Shown here in pieces: positions 23,746 to 31,995 of a stretch of DNA of 39,392 nt. Location of the stretch: assembly GCA_028288405.1 (NCBI GenBank), contig JAQBNS010000028.1:1-39392 (forward strand), read 5' to 3'. Numbering within the stretch: the first letter of the stretch is position 1; each line of letters begins with the position of its first letter. The translations under genes and the position numbers were made by a program. The DNA comes from Chitinophagaceae bacterium (GTDB lineage Bacteria > Bacteroidota > Bacteroidia > Cytophagales > Cytophagaceae). The notes beneath the pieces are model-generated. The model was not told where the DNA came from. It was given only the letters and a program-made list of their open reading frames with translations, and searched no databases.

Positions 23746-24501
23746 ATGTCAAAAACTCTACGTACGCTACTCATCGATGACGAACCGCTAGCCCGGGATT
23801 TGCTGCGTGCTTTTTTAAAGGAATACAGCGACTTTGAAATTATAGCAGAATGCAGCAACGGCTTCGAAGGATTGAAAGCCATTCAGGAATTGAAACCGGA
23901 TGTTATTTTTTTGGATGTAGAAATGCCTAAAGTCAGTGGTTTGGAAATGCTGGAATTGGTGGAAGACCCGCCTCTCGTGGTATTTACAACGGCGTATCAG
24001 GAACATGCCATCAAAGCCTTTGAGTTAAATGCGCTGGATTATTTATTAAAACCTTTTACAAAAGAACGATTTAAAAAATCGATCGAGAAAATAGAAGAAC
24101 GCCAAAAGTACAGATCGGACGAAACAAATAAGCTGCGTCAATTGACGGAAGAAGGTGCTTTGCAAAAACAAGAGTTGGAAAGGGTGGTGGTAAAGACGGT
24201 GAATTCTATCAAGGTAATTCCCATAGCAGAGATTCTTTACATAGAAGCGCAGGACGATTATGTCTTAGTCCATACGGCGGAAGGAAAATTTTTAAAACAA
24301 CAAACGATGAAGCATTTTGAACAAGCCCTACCTGTTCAGCAATTCATTCGTGTCCACCGCTCGTATATCGTCAACGTACAACAGATGCAACGCATCGAAC
24401 CTTACGATAAGAATGGCTATCAGTTGGTATTGAAGAACAATACGTCTTTACCGGTCAGCAGAAACGGGTATAGTTTGCTGAAAGAGAAATTGAATTTCTG
24501 A
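23746..24501 (+). CDS. LytTR-family response regulator
   Basis: 251 residues: a receiver domain (1-120; D11/D12, phospho-acceptor D57 in DVIFLDVEMPKVSG, K in DYLLKPF) and a LytTR DNA-binding domain (~150-251; ILYIEAQDDYVLVHTAEG, FIRVHRSYIVNV). LytTR domains bind pairs of 9-bp direct repeats 12-13 bp apart. Such repeats lie upstream of its own operon (21886) and of the GH128 gene (17484), so it may be autoregulated and control the hydrolase; this is inference. Its start codon follows the kinase stop with no gap. Confidence 0.93.
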   Translation: MSKTLRTLLIDDEPLARDLLRAFLKEYSDFEIIAECSNGFEGLKAIQELKPDVIFLDVEMPKVSGLEMLELVEDPPLVVFTTAYQEHAIKAFELNALDYLLKPFTKERFKKSIEKIEERQKYRSDETNKLRQLTEEGALQKQELERVVVKTVNSIKVIPIAEILYIEAQDDYVLVHTAEGKFLKQQTMKHFEQALPVQQFIRVHRSYIVNVQQMQRIEPYDKNGYQLVLKNNTSLPVSRNGYSLLKEKLNF

Positions 24502-24508
24502 AACAGCT

Positions 24509-25609
24509 TTATTTTATCTCTCCCAACTGTTCAATCAAATAATAATACTGGTAAAAAAAATGATGGCAAAACACATTGGTTTTGCTATCCGGATATATTT
24601 TATAATATGCGTCATCCGCTTGCAATACAATCGTACGACCCGTTCTTACATAATCGCTGCTATGAAAATATACAGGTTCCTCGAAATCCGGCAATGTTTT
24701 TTGGATGCCCTTGTATAAATAATGCCCTAATATTTTCTCGTACTTTTTCTGTGCTTTGAGTGGATGCTTACTCAGTTGTCTAAATACATGTTTCAGCAGT
24801 AGTCTTTTCGGTCCTTTCGTTTTTTTTATCAATCGCTTAGCATCCTTAAAAGGATTTACTGTATTAAAATCGTGAATCGTTTGTACACTCAATGGAACTT
24901 CCGGCACCCAGTCGGCGGTGCTCACCAAATTGTAAGCCCAGCCTTCTTGTGTAAGGGTTTCGTAAGCGTAGGCAAAGTATAGATTACCGGGCTTGGGTGC
25001 GGCGGTGCAATAGGTTTTAAAACGAATATCGGCGGGAAGTTTGCCTTGCTTTTGCAAACTGTATAAGTGTGCAGTGAGGAGGAAACATACACCACCACCC
25101 TGACTATGACCTGCGAGAAGAATATTTTTGACACCTTTCTTATAAATGGAATCAATTTTTGGCAAGATGTCTTTGGATAAAAAAGCTACACTGAGCAGGT
25201 AGCCCACATGCACGGCGGCTTTGGAATCTGAAGAAAGTTCGTAAGAGAATGTTTCTGTTTTAGACAACCTTAATTCTCCCTTAGCGGGCACCATGGCGCA
25301 ATAAAAATTAGCCAGCCAGCTTTCCTGATCTTTCGTACTGCCTCTCACATTAATGACTGCCTGATGCTGTTCATTGGTCCATAGATCCCAGCAAAATTGC
25401 AGACCCATTTCCTGGCAACGGTAGTTCGGTTTGAAATTTTCGGGTTGAGGTAATTTATTGTAAAACGAACTGTCTGCGTGACGGGCACTTAGCTTGAGCA
25501 ATTCCAGACATTCTGCTTTATCAAAACCGGGTTTAAGATTTTGGCCGGAGACAGAAAGGTGCAGTGAAATACTGAGGAGTAAGAATAATAAAGGTCCGGC
25601 TAATCTCAT
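24509..25609 (-). CDS. Secreted class 3 lipase family protein
   Basis: 366 residues. Signal peptide 1-22 (LLFLLLSISLHLSVSGQ). An alpha/beta hydrolase of the fungal-lipase (class 3) type: INVRGSTKDQESWLANFY carries the oxyanion-side motif, and the nucleophile elbow is LLAGHSQGGGVCFLL with S169. D and H of the triad probably lie in the STADWVPEVP segment (about residue 237) and in DLxHxY-like KILGHYLYKG (about 295). Extracytoplasmic triglyceride or phospholipid hydrolase; specificity unknown. It converges on the LytTR regulator gene with seven bases between stop codons and no clear terminator. Confidence 0.85.
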   Translation of the reverse strand: MRLAGPLLFLLLSISLHLSVSGQNLKPGFDKAECLELLKLSARHADSSFYNKLPQPENFKPNYRCQEMGLQFCWDLWTNEQHQAVINVRGSTKDQESWLANFYCAMVPAKGELRLSKTETFSYELSSDSKAAVHVGYLLSVAFLSKDILPKIDSIYKKGVKNILLAGHSQGGGVCFLLTAHLYSLQKQGKLPADIRFKTYCTAAPKPGNLYFAYAYETLTQEGWAYNLVSTADWVPEVPLSVQTIHDFNTVNPFKDAKRLIKKTKGPKRLLLKHVFRQLSKHPLKAQKKYEKILGHYLYKGIQKTLPDFEEPVYFHSSDYVRTGRTIVLQADDAYYKIYPDSKTNVFCHHFFYQYYYLIEQLGEIK

Positions 25610-25658
25610 AAGCGGTTATTCAGTGTGCAATTATTAAACGACAAATAAAGAAAGAGGT

Positions 25659-26744
25659 TTATGATTTAGTGTAAACTACTTCTGTTTTTTTATTCAGAAA
25701 AGCGCCGTACAGTTCAGCTTCTCGTTCCAGCAACAAACGTGCGTCTTTGGAAGGGGATTTGAAAAAGGTAGCTTCTATGGTTATGATTTCTTTTTTTATC
25801 GTGCGACTCCAGATGCCAATTCCTTGTCCATCAACCAAAAGAATCGGACGGAAAATGCCGTTTGTAGTAAAGGCGACGGGTTGATGATCCAGCGCGAGAG
25901 ACGCTGTACGGTCTTTATAACTGATGATGTATTCATCAAAAGCGGGTAAGAAATGAGCGGATGTTTTTTTACTTAAACTCGTTTTGAAAGCCGCGGGTAA
26001 CCAATACGTTTCAGCTCCTATTTTTTCTTCCGTGAGTTTCTTTTTTATACTTTCCAATGCGGTCTTGGAATCGGTCAGTGATAAACCCGACCACCAGGAA
26101 AAATCTTTTAGCGTAGCAGGAGCGTGACTGAAAAAATAGATCGAGGCCAACTTGGCCAGGGCTTCTTCACGGCTTATTTTTTTAGGAGACTTGATCAGGT
26201 CATCCAATAGTGTATAGGTATGCGTTTTTCCTTTTAACTTTCCACTGCAAACAATTCCTTCCAGCTCCGCGCGTATCATCAGATGTGACGCGCGGTTTCC
26301 ATCGGCTTTGATATGATGGTTCGCCAATTCAGCCATCAGTTCTTCTCTCGTCAGGTGCTTGTTTTTAGACAGGGTTTTTTCAATGAGGGTATTGCTTTTG
26401 GTATAGAGTTTTTCTGTCAACTCCAGTTCTTTGTCGCGCGATTTGGTAAGTGCCTTGATGTGAGGAGCCGTCAATTGAAGCATCCAGTGAATATCATCGG
26501 GAGAAACTAAATGCCAGGTAGGCCTTAAGACATGGGTGCGAATAATTTTACCGTCACTGATCGCTTTTTCGATGGCTTGATCTGTAGTGCCCGGAATACG
26601 AATACCAACGGCCCATTTGGACATGTTATAGTCTTGCGCCTGCAGGGCACCCATCCATTGGACCAGGTCTTGTGGTTTTTTGAATGAAGTGCCGGCTAAT
26701 TGCTGACTCTGTAAGCGAAGGGAAGCGATGTCTTTTAAATTCAT
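25659..26744 (-). CDS. AlkZ/YcaQ-like winged-helix DNA glycosylase
   Basis: 361 residues, cytoplasmic. It belongs to the HTH_42 (DUF1006) family of tandem winged-helix proteins. The catalytic QxQ motif of AlkZ glycosylases is present as Q35-A-Q37 in WMGALQAQDYNMSKWAVGIR; THVLRPTWHLVSPDDIHWM and the C-terminal FDEYIISYKDR and VDGQGIGIW segments are also typical. AlkZ-type enzymes unhook interstrand crosslinks or excise bulky alkylated purines and often act in self-resistance to DNA-alkylating natural products; no biosynthetic cluster is seen here, so a general repair role is likelier. Confidence 0.85.
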   Translation of the reverse strand: MNLKDIASLRLQSQQLAGTSFKKPQDLVQWMGALQAQDYNMSKWAVGIRIPGTTDQAIEKAISDGKIIRTHVLRPTWHLVSPDDIHWMLQLTAPHIKALTKSRDKELELTEKLYTKSNTLIEKTLSKNKHLTREELMAELANHHIKADGNRASHLMIRAELEGIVCSGKLKGKTHTYTLLDDLIKSPKKISREEALAKLASIYFFSHAPATLKDFSWWSGLSLTDSKTALESIKKKLTEEKIGAETYWLPAAFKTSLSKKTSAHFLPAFDEYIISYKDRTASLALDHQPVAFTTNGIFRPILLVDGQGIGIWSRTIKKEIITIEATFFKSPSKDARLLLEREAELYGAFLNKKTEVVYTKS

Positions 26745-26771
26745 AAAATGAGAGATCTGAAATCTCCATTA

Positions 26772-27521
26772 TTATCCAATAAACCGCTGCATCAATACCT
26801 CCTTTTTATTCGGCGATACATCTACATAAGACTGATCGCTCATGATCAGCTGGCCGCCTTTACCTTTCAGGTATTTGGTGACATGTTGTACATTGATCAG
26901 GTGTGATTTGTGCACACGCACGAAATTATAATCTTCCAGCATGGTTTCGTAATGCTTGAGCGTACGGCAAATCATGATTTTGCGGTTGCCGGTTAAAATA
27001 AAATCGGTAAAGTTATCATTCGCTTCGCAGCGGATGATGTCTTTCACTTGTATCACTTCGAAGCCATCTAGCAAAGGCAATACAATTTTTTGCGCCTGTT
27101 TATTTTCGGTGTGAATGTTCTCGACCAGAATTTTAGTGTGCAGCAGTTCCTTGTGTTCCTCTTTTTGTTTTTTGATTTTACCTACTGCCAGAATCAACTC
27201 GTCAATCTCGATCGGTTTTAAAATATAATAAGAAGCGCTTAGGTTTAATGCTTTCAAGGCGTAGTTGCTGAATGCCGTCACAAATACGGTTTCAAAGGAA
27301 ACATCCTGCACTTGCTCCAGCAAATCAAACGCATTGCCATAAGGCATTTCTACATCAAGGAAAACAATGTCCGGTTGGTATTGACGAATGGCTTCTATGC
27401 CTTTCTTCACAGAGTCGGCCTGAGCCATGAGCTCTACATCCGGGCAGTAACGCCCCAAATAATTCTTGAGCGTGTCGCGGCTCGCTTCTTCGTCGTCTAC
27501 AATAATGGCTTTAAGCTTCAT
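26772..27521 (-). CDS. LytTR-family response regulator
   Basis: 249 residues: receiver domain (D9/D10, phospho-acceptor D56 in DIVFLDVEMPYGNAF, K in YYILKPIEI) and C-terminal LytTR domain (~145-249; DIIRCEANDNFTDFILTG, FVRVHKSHLINV). It overlaps the upstream kinase gene by 11 bases, so they form one translational unit. It is the second LytTR regulator in the window and clearly distinct from the one at 23746 in sequence, so they are unlikely to be a recent duplication. Target sites unknown. Confidence 0.93.
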   Translation of the reverse strand: MKLKAIIVDDEEASRDTLKNYLGRYCPDVELMAQADSVKKGIEAIRQYQPDIVFLDVEMPYGNAFDLLEQVQDVSFETVFVTAFSNYALKALNLSASYYILKPIEIDELILAVGKIKKQKEEHKELLHTKILVENIHTENKQAQKIVLPLLDGFEVIQVKDIIRCEANDNFTDFILTGNRKIMICRTLKHYETMLEDYNFVRVHKSHLINVQHVTKYLKGKGGQLIMSDQSYVDVSPNKKEVLMQRFIG

Positions 27522-29466
27522 GGTGTGCCGATGGAGTTTGTGTAATGTATACCGTTACTTTTGTTCCGCTTCCTGTTGCGGGATCCTGGTCTTCAAGGTG
27601 AACACGCATATGGGTTTTATACAATTCGTTGATGATGGCAATGCGGGCCTCCGTATTTTTCAAACCGATGGAATCTTTATCTTTCTGATTGTGGGTTTTA
27701 AGTTCTGCCGATTTTTTTCTGCCAATACCGTTGTCTTCTATCGTTACCATCACGTCGCCTTCATGAGGCAGAATGTTAACAGTCAGCAATCCTTTTTCTT
27801 CTTTGTAACGCAAGCCATGCCAAATGGCATTTTCAATATAAGGCTGAATCAACATCGGAGGAATTTGTGTTTGTTCTAAGGAAAGTTCTTCCGATACAGT
27901 CAACGTATAATCAAACTTGTCTTTAAAGCGAGCATGCTCTAAAGAAAGGTACAATTGCAAAATGCTAAGTTCTGTAGACAAACTAATGAATTCATAGCGC
28001 GAGTTTTCCATGACGGTACGCATGAGTTTTGAAAAGTCCGACAGGTATTTATTGGCCGAACGCTCGTCGTTTTTAGAAATAAAATTATTAACGGAGTTCA
28101 AGGCGTTAAAGATAAAATGTGGATTCATCTGACTTCTCAGTGAGCGCAGCACTAAAGATTGATTAGCGATGCGTCGTTTCTTCGCATTGACATAGACGAT
28201 CCAGGCACTGATCAATACAATCAATAAGCCCATCAACAGCGCATAAATGACGAGCTTGGAAAAACTTTTCTCCTCGTTCAACAACTGAATGGTTTTCTCA
28301 TTGAGTTGCATGTCCTTTTCCAACAAATCGATTTGTTTTTGTTTCAGCGACAAGTCATCGTTAAAACTGATCATGTTGTTTATTTTATTCTCTCTGGAAG
28401 AAAGCAGAGAATCTTTCGCCTGCACGTATAATTGATAATGCTCCAGTGCTTTGGAAAAGTTTTGTTGTTCTTTGTAAACACCGGAAATGGCTTCTTGCGA
28501 TTTCGCTTCTACCTCGAGTAATCCTTTTTCTTTGGAAATGCTCACACTTTTGTTGAGGTAACTTAAGGCTTGCGCGGGTTTGTTTTGTGTCCTGTACAAT
28601 TGCCCGATTTCCAGGTAATCTTTTGCCAATGCTTCGTCATCGTTTCTTTGATCACTGACTTCCGCTTTCTTTTTTCTCAGTTCCAGCTCATCTTCCGTTT
28701 TCCCTTCCAACTTCAGTGTGTTGGCTATGTTGTCGTATGATTTACTGAGTCCTTCCTGGTCCTTGTCTTGTATGGCGCTTTCCTGCGCGCTCTGATAGAC
28801 TTCTTTAGCCTCTTCTACTTTGTTTTGCTGGATGTAGACATCACCCATGTTGTCATAAGCTTTGCGTTCGCCGGATTTATTCTGTTGTTTTTTTTCTTTG
28901 GTCAAAACTTCTTTATATAAGGCAAGCGCTTCTTCATTCTTTCCCTGCAGTTTATAGACGTTTGCAATAAGATTCTTTAGCTCGAGCGTTTCGGATATAT
29001 CGCTAGCACTATCCACTTCTTTTAATCCTCTTAAGTATTGGTCTAACGCAAGATCGTATTGTTTGTTTGTTTCATAGACAGCTCCCAGTAGTTTCCTGCT
29101 TTTCACGACAAGAGAAGTTTGACCCTCTTTTTGATACAGAGGAATGGCCTTGGTATAAAAATTAGCAGCCTGTGCATAGAGTTTTTGTCTGGAATTGAGA
29201 TTCCCCAATACCACGTAAGTATTGGCTTCTCCTAGCTTATCGCCTTCCTGCAAACTGATGCTTAACGCCTGCTCCAAATAATCTAGCGCTTCCTTCGGAT
29301 CTTTTGCAGAAACCTTTTCTGCTCTTTGCAACAGGAGCGGAACGCTTGTTTCCTGCTTGCTGCTGTAGCGGTTAGAGGAGGACATCACTTTTTTCTTCTG
29401 TTGTCCGTAACCGGAGAAGTGACAAAGCAGAAATAGTGAAATAAAAACTAGATTTTTATAATTCAT
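27511..29466 (-). CDS. TPR-containing LytS-family sensor histidine kinase
   Basis: 651 residues. Signal-like N-terminus (1-22), a periplasmic array of about eight TPR motifs (~40-355, such as LGEANTYVVLGNLNSRQKLY), a coiled coil (~370-400), one membrane helix (405-426), then the His_kinase domain with H450 (LRSQMNPHFIFNALNSVN) and an ATPase domain (PYIENAIWHGL, IEDNGIGRKKS). This arrangement is common in Bacteroidota; the TPRs probably sense a protein or peptide partner in the periplasm. It partners the LytTR regulator that overlaps its 3' end. The start lies 27 bases after the stop of a small secreted protein, which may be part of the system. Confidence 0.92.
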   Translation of the reverse strand: MNYKNLVFISLFLLCHFSGYGQQKKKVMSSSNRYSSKQETSVPLLLQRAEKVSAKDPKEALDYLEQALSISLQEGDKLGEANTYVVLGNLNSRQKLYAQAANFYTKAIPLYQKEGQTSLVVKSRKLLGAVYETNKQYDLALDQYLRGLKEVDSASDISETLELKNLIANVYKLQGKNEEALALYKEVLTKEKKQQNKSGERKAYDNMGDVYIQQNKVEEAKEVYQSAQESAIQDKDQEGLSKSYDNIANTLKLEGKTEDELELRKKKAEVSDQRNDDEALAKDYLEIGQLYRTQNKPAQALSYLNKSVSISKEKGLLEVEAKSQEAISGVYKEQQNFSKALEHYQLYVQAKDSLLSSRENKINNMISFNDDLSLKQKQIDLLEKDMQLNEKTIQLLNEEKSFSKLVIYALLMGLLIVLISAWIVYVNAKKRRIANQSLVLRSLRSQMNPHFIFNALNSVNNFISKNDERSANKYLSDFSKLMRTVMENSRYEFISLSTELSILQLYLSLEHARFKDKFDYTLTVSEELSLEQTQIPPMLIQPYIENAIWHGLRYKEEKGLLTVNILPHEGDVMVTIEDNGIGRKKSAELKTHNQKDKDSIGLKNTEARIAIINELYKTHMRVHLEDQDPATGSGTKVTVYITQTPSAHHEA

Positions 29467-29493
29467 GTGAATGGAAATGAATTTACAAAATAA

Positions 29494-29922
29494 TTATTTT
29501 TTAATTCTATTAATCCAACTTGTTAGTTGAGGATTAAGAACTGAAGGATTATTTTTAAAAAGCTCTTTTAAAGAATAAACTCTTTGAGGCTTACATTCTT
29601 GTTTATAAATTATTTTTTCACCCGATTGTTTTGCTCTTTCAATTATTTCTTGATCCTCTCTATCAAAAACCACTTGACCTTTTCTGGCTTCATAATTACA
29701 TATTTCAATAGCTAAATACTTTAAAGCAGGATTTTCTGAAGCCATTAACATTTTCAAAGAATCCCAATTTTCTTCTTTTATTAAGCTTTCCGTTAATATC
29801 ACAGATTCTGATTTTTCTAACCCTTTAATAGTTATAAAGCATATTGTTGGAGGAGGAGGACAAGACTGCGAAAAGCCTGCATATGAAGCGAAGAGAATAC
29901 AAATGAAGACCAGGTATTTCAT
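29494..29922 (-). CDS. Small secreted protein of unknown function
   Basis: 142 residues from the Met at 29922 (MKYLVFICILFASYAGFSQS), which gives a standard signal peptide; the longer frame to 29949 overlaps the promoter motif. The mature part has an early CPPPPTICF segment and four cysteines in all, then a charged helical region (LKYLAIEICNYEARKGQVVF, EIIERAKQSGEKII). I recognise no family. The gene is clearly more AT-rich than its neighbours, hinting at later acquisition. It is the first gene upstream of the TPR kinase/LytTR pair on the same strand and may encode a periplasmic partner of the kinase. Confidence 0.65.
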   Translation of the reverse strand: MKYLVFICILFASYAGFSQSCPPPPTICFITIKGLEKSESVILTESLIKEENWDSLKMLMASENPALKYLAIEICNYEARKGQVVFDREDQEIIERAKQSGEKIIYKQECKPQRVYSLKELFKNNPSVLNPQLTSWINRIKK

Positions 29923-29946
29923 AGGAGTGTAACCGATGTAACTGAA

Positions 29947-29954
29947 CAAATGTA
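29947..29954 (-). promoter_or_regulatory. -7 promoter motif of the small protein / TPR kinase operon
   Basis: TACATTTG on the minus strand is an exact TAnnTTTG. It lies 24 bases upstream of the start at 29922. No good -33 TTTG is seen, so the promoter may need an activator. Confidence 0.4.
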
Positions 29955-30003
29955 CTGGATAATCAGCGATTTAGATACCCTAAACAGCATAAAAATTTCC
30001 CTC

Positions 30004-30023
30004 AGTGAACCGTCGGTTTCACT
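30004..30023. promoter_or_regulatory. Dyad upstream of the VWA gene
   Basis: AGTGAACCG - T - CGGTTTCACT is an inverted repeat with one extra base, flanked by direct CTCAGT copies. It sits 85 bases before the VWA start and could be an operator for that gene or for the divergent kinase operon. Confidence 0.3.
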
Positions 30024-30108
30024 CAGTCAAAGCGGCGATTGCCTAAGTCTGTATTGGCGTTTGTAAAAGCTTCCCGTAGGTTCAAACATAAACCAAACCA
30101 CAAGACCC

Positions 30109-31293
30109 ATGAAAAAGATCACAAAGAGTATACCTTACCTGTTATTGGTTTTCGCCTTTTTATCAGGAGCTGTTGCCTTATATGCGGGCAACATTCACAC
30201 GAGTGTAAGAAAAATTCATACGATCGAACAACCACCGGTTGATCCTACAGCAACAAAGACCGCAAAGAAAATTAAACTGGCTTTGCTATTGGACACCAGC
30301 GGAAGTATGGATGGACTCATTGATCAGGCCAAGTCTCAACTCTGGACGATTGTCAATGAATTGGCAGCAGCCAAATGCGACGGAGCCAAACCGGAAGTTA
30401 AAATCGCTTTGTACGAATACGGCAACGACGGACTTCCTGCGAGTGAAGGGTATATTCGTTTGGTGACTCCTTTGACGAATGACCTGGATAAATTGTCGCA
30501 GGACTTGTTTGCCTTGAAGACCAATGGCGGCAGTGAGTTTTGCGGACAAGTGATTCAAACGGCTTGTCGTCAATTGGATTGGTCGGCTGATGGCGGTGAT
30601 TTACAAATCCTGTTCATTGCAGGCAATGAGCCTTTCACGCAAGGATCAATCAGTTATCAGTTGGCCTGTGCAGAAGCGAAAAGGAAAAACATTATTGTGA
30701 ACACTATTTTCTGCGGAGATTTTCAGGAAGGGATCAACACCTCATGGAAATCCGGTGCCGACTTAACATCGGGTTCCTATGCCAGTATCGAGCAAAACTC
30801 TAAAACAGTTTTCATTCCCTCTCCTTACGACGATAAAATAGATCAGCTGAATACACAGCTGAACAATACCTATATCGAATACGGTAGAGAAGGCCGCGAG
30901 AAAAAAGAAGCACAGGTTAGTCAAGACAAGGCTTCTGAAAGTTATGGCGAAGCAAACAAAGTGAATCGTGCCGTTTCTAAATCGACACATGTCTATAAAA
31001 ATAAATCATGGGACATGGTGGATGCATCCGAAGACGAATCGTTTGATGTAACGAAAGTGACAAAAGATCAACTTCCGGACGCCATGAAGAATATGACGGA
31101 TGATCAAAAGAAAAACTACGTAAAACAGAAAACGACAGAACGAGAAAAAATCAAAGTGGAAATTCAGGAACTGAATAAAAAACGCACGGCGTTTTTATTG
31201 ACTCAGAAAACGAACGACAAGGAAAACATGTTGGACAAGTCTATGATCCATGCCATCAAAGTACAGGCGGAAAAAAAGAATTTCAAATTTTAA
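30109..31293 (+). CDS. von Willebrand factor type A domain protein
   Basis: 394 residues. A signal peptide or N-terminal anchor (LLLVFAFLSGAVALYAG) is followed by a VWA domain (~55-235) with the MIDAS start D62-T-S64-G-S66 (LALLLDTSGSMDGL). The second metal-binding threonine may be in LKTNGGSEFCG, but the third position reads FIAGNEPF instead of the usual D, so metal binding may be altered. The last ~150 residues are charged and helical, with KxTTEREKIKVEIQELNKKR coiled coil, and probably form a stalk. Exported; partner unknown. It is a single gene with a dyad upstream and a hairpin after. Confidence 0.85.
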   Translation: MKKITKSIPYLLLVFAFLSGAVALYAGNIHTSVRKIHTIEQPPVDPTATKTAKKIKLALLLDTSGSMDGLIDQAKSQLWTIVNELAAAKCDGAKPEVKIALYEYGNDGLPASEGYIRLVTPLTNDLDKLSQDLFALKTNGGSEFCGQVIQTACRQLDWSADGGDLQILFIAGNEPFTQGSISYQLACAEAKRKNIIVNTIFCGDFQEGINTSWKSGADLTSGSYASIEQNSKTVFIPSPYDDKIDQLNTQLNNTYIEYGREGREKKEAQVSQDKASESYGEANKVNRAVSKSTHVYKNKSWDMVDASEDESFDVTKVTKDQLPDAMKNMTDDQKKNYVKQKTTEREKIKVEIQELNKKRTAFLLTQKTNDKENMLDKSMIHAIKVQAEKKNFKF

Positions 31294-31316
31294 TAGGTCG
31301 GTGAGGTAGAATAATG

Positions 31317-31372
31317 CCACAGCAGATCAGATGCCTGATGGGTTGCAGGTACTGGTTATGCTGTGGTATTTT
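31317..31372 (+). terminator. Likely intrinsic terminator of the VWA gene
   Basis: CCACAGCA (31317-31324) pairs with TGCTGTGG (31359-31366), followed by TATTTTT. The loop is long (34 nt) and may hold inner structure, so this is less certain than the other terminators. Confidence 0.5.
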
Positions 31373-31381
31373 TGCAAGGAA

Positions 31382-31897
31382 TTACTTTTCCTTAATCTCA
31401 TGCCCTGGTTCTTCCAAAAAAGTTACGATGGCTTTACTGCCCGCATAAAGTCCCTTGTATGTATTCCCTTCTTTAAATTCCGGGATCATTAAGCTATCTA
31501 TAATTTTTTTAGCGATTTGATCAGTCAGTACGTTCTCAGTTCCATAACCTGTTCCTATCCAAATCTCTCGGCGATTTTTGCTAAAGACGATAATGACACC
31601 GTTATCTTTTTCTTTTTTACCTATACCCATCTTGTTGGCGGTATTGGTAGCATATGATGAAATGCTGGAATCTGAATCGTAACCGGAAGTAGTAAACAAT
31701 ACTATTTCATTGCTGGTTTTTTCTTCGTGCTGTTTATACAATTGATTCAATTCTTCCTTTTGCTGAGGAGACAAAAGTTCTTCTTTGTCAAAAACAAGAC
31801 CGTCGACATATTTATCGGCTGTTTTCTTTTCCGAGCAACCTGTTATCAGGAAAAGGGAAAATCCAATGGTGAAAAAAATAATTTTTATACCTGCCAT
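31382..31897 (-). CDS. TPM domain lipoprotein
   Basis: 171 residues from the Met at 31897; the longer frame to 31969 crosses a terminator hairpin. A lipoprotein signal (IIFFTIGFSLFLITGCSEKK, lipobox ITGC) is followed by a TPM domain (~35-160; LLSPQQKEELNQLYKQHEEK, EIVLFTTSGYDSDSS, NGVIIVFSKNRREIWIGTGY). TPM proteins (YgcG, Psb32) are envelope proteins linked to membrane-protein maintenance; a phosphatase activity has been reported for plant homologues. Usual YgcG proteins have a C-terminal membrane helix; this short form is lipid-anchored instead. Confidence 0.85.
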   Translation of the reverse strand: MAGIKIIFFTIGFSLFLITGCSEKKTADKYVDGLVFDKEELLSPQQKEELNQLYKQHEEKTSNEIVLFTTSGYDSDSSISSYATNTANKMGIGKKEKDNGVIIVFSKNRREIWIGTGYGTENVLTDQIAKKIIDSLMIPEFKEGNTYKGLYAGSKAIVTFLEEPGHEIKEK

Positions 31898-31945
31898 AAT
31901 CTGATTTTTAATTTCCCAAAAATCTAAGCTTTCAACTTCGTAAAG

Positions 31946-31980
31946 TAAACAAACGATCGCATAAAGCAATCGTTTGTTTA
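31946..31980. terminator. Hairpin terminator downstream of the pirin gene
   Basis: A perfect 12-bp stem, TAAACAAACGAT / ATCGTTTGTTTA, with an 11-nt loop lies 15 bases after the pirin stop codon on the minus strand. The arm is U-rich at its end, though no long T-run follows. Confidence 0.65.
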
Positions 31981-31995
31981 TGGTTTAAAATCTGC

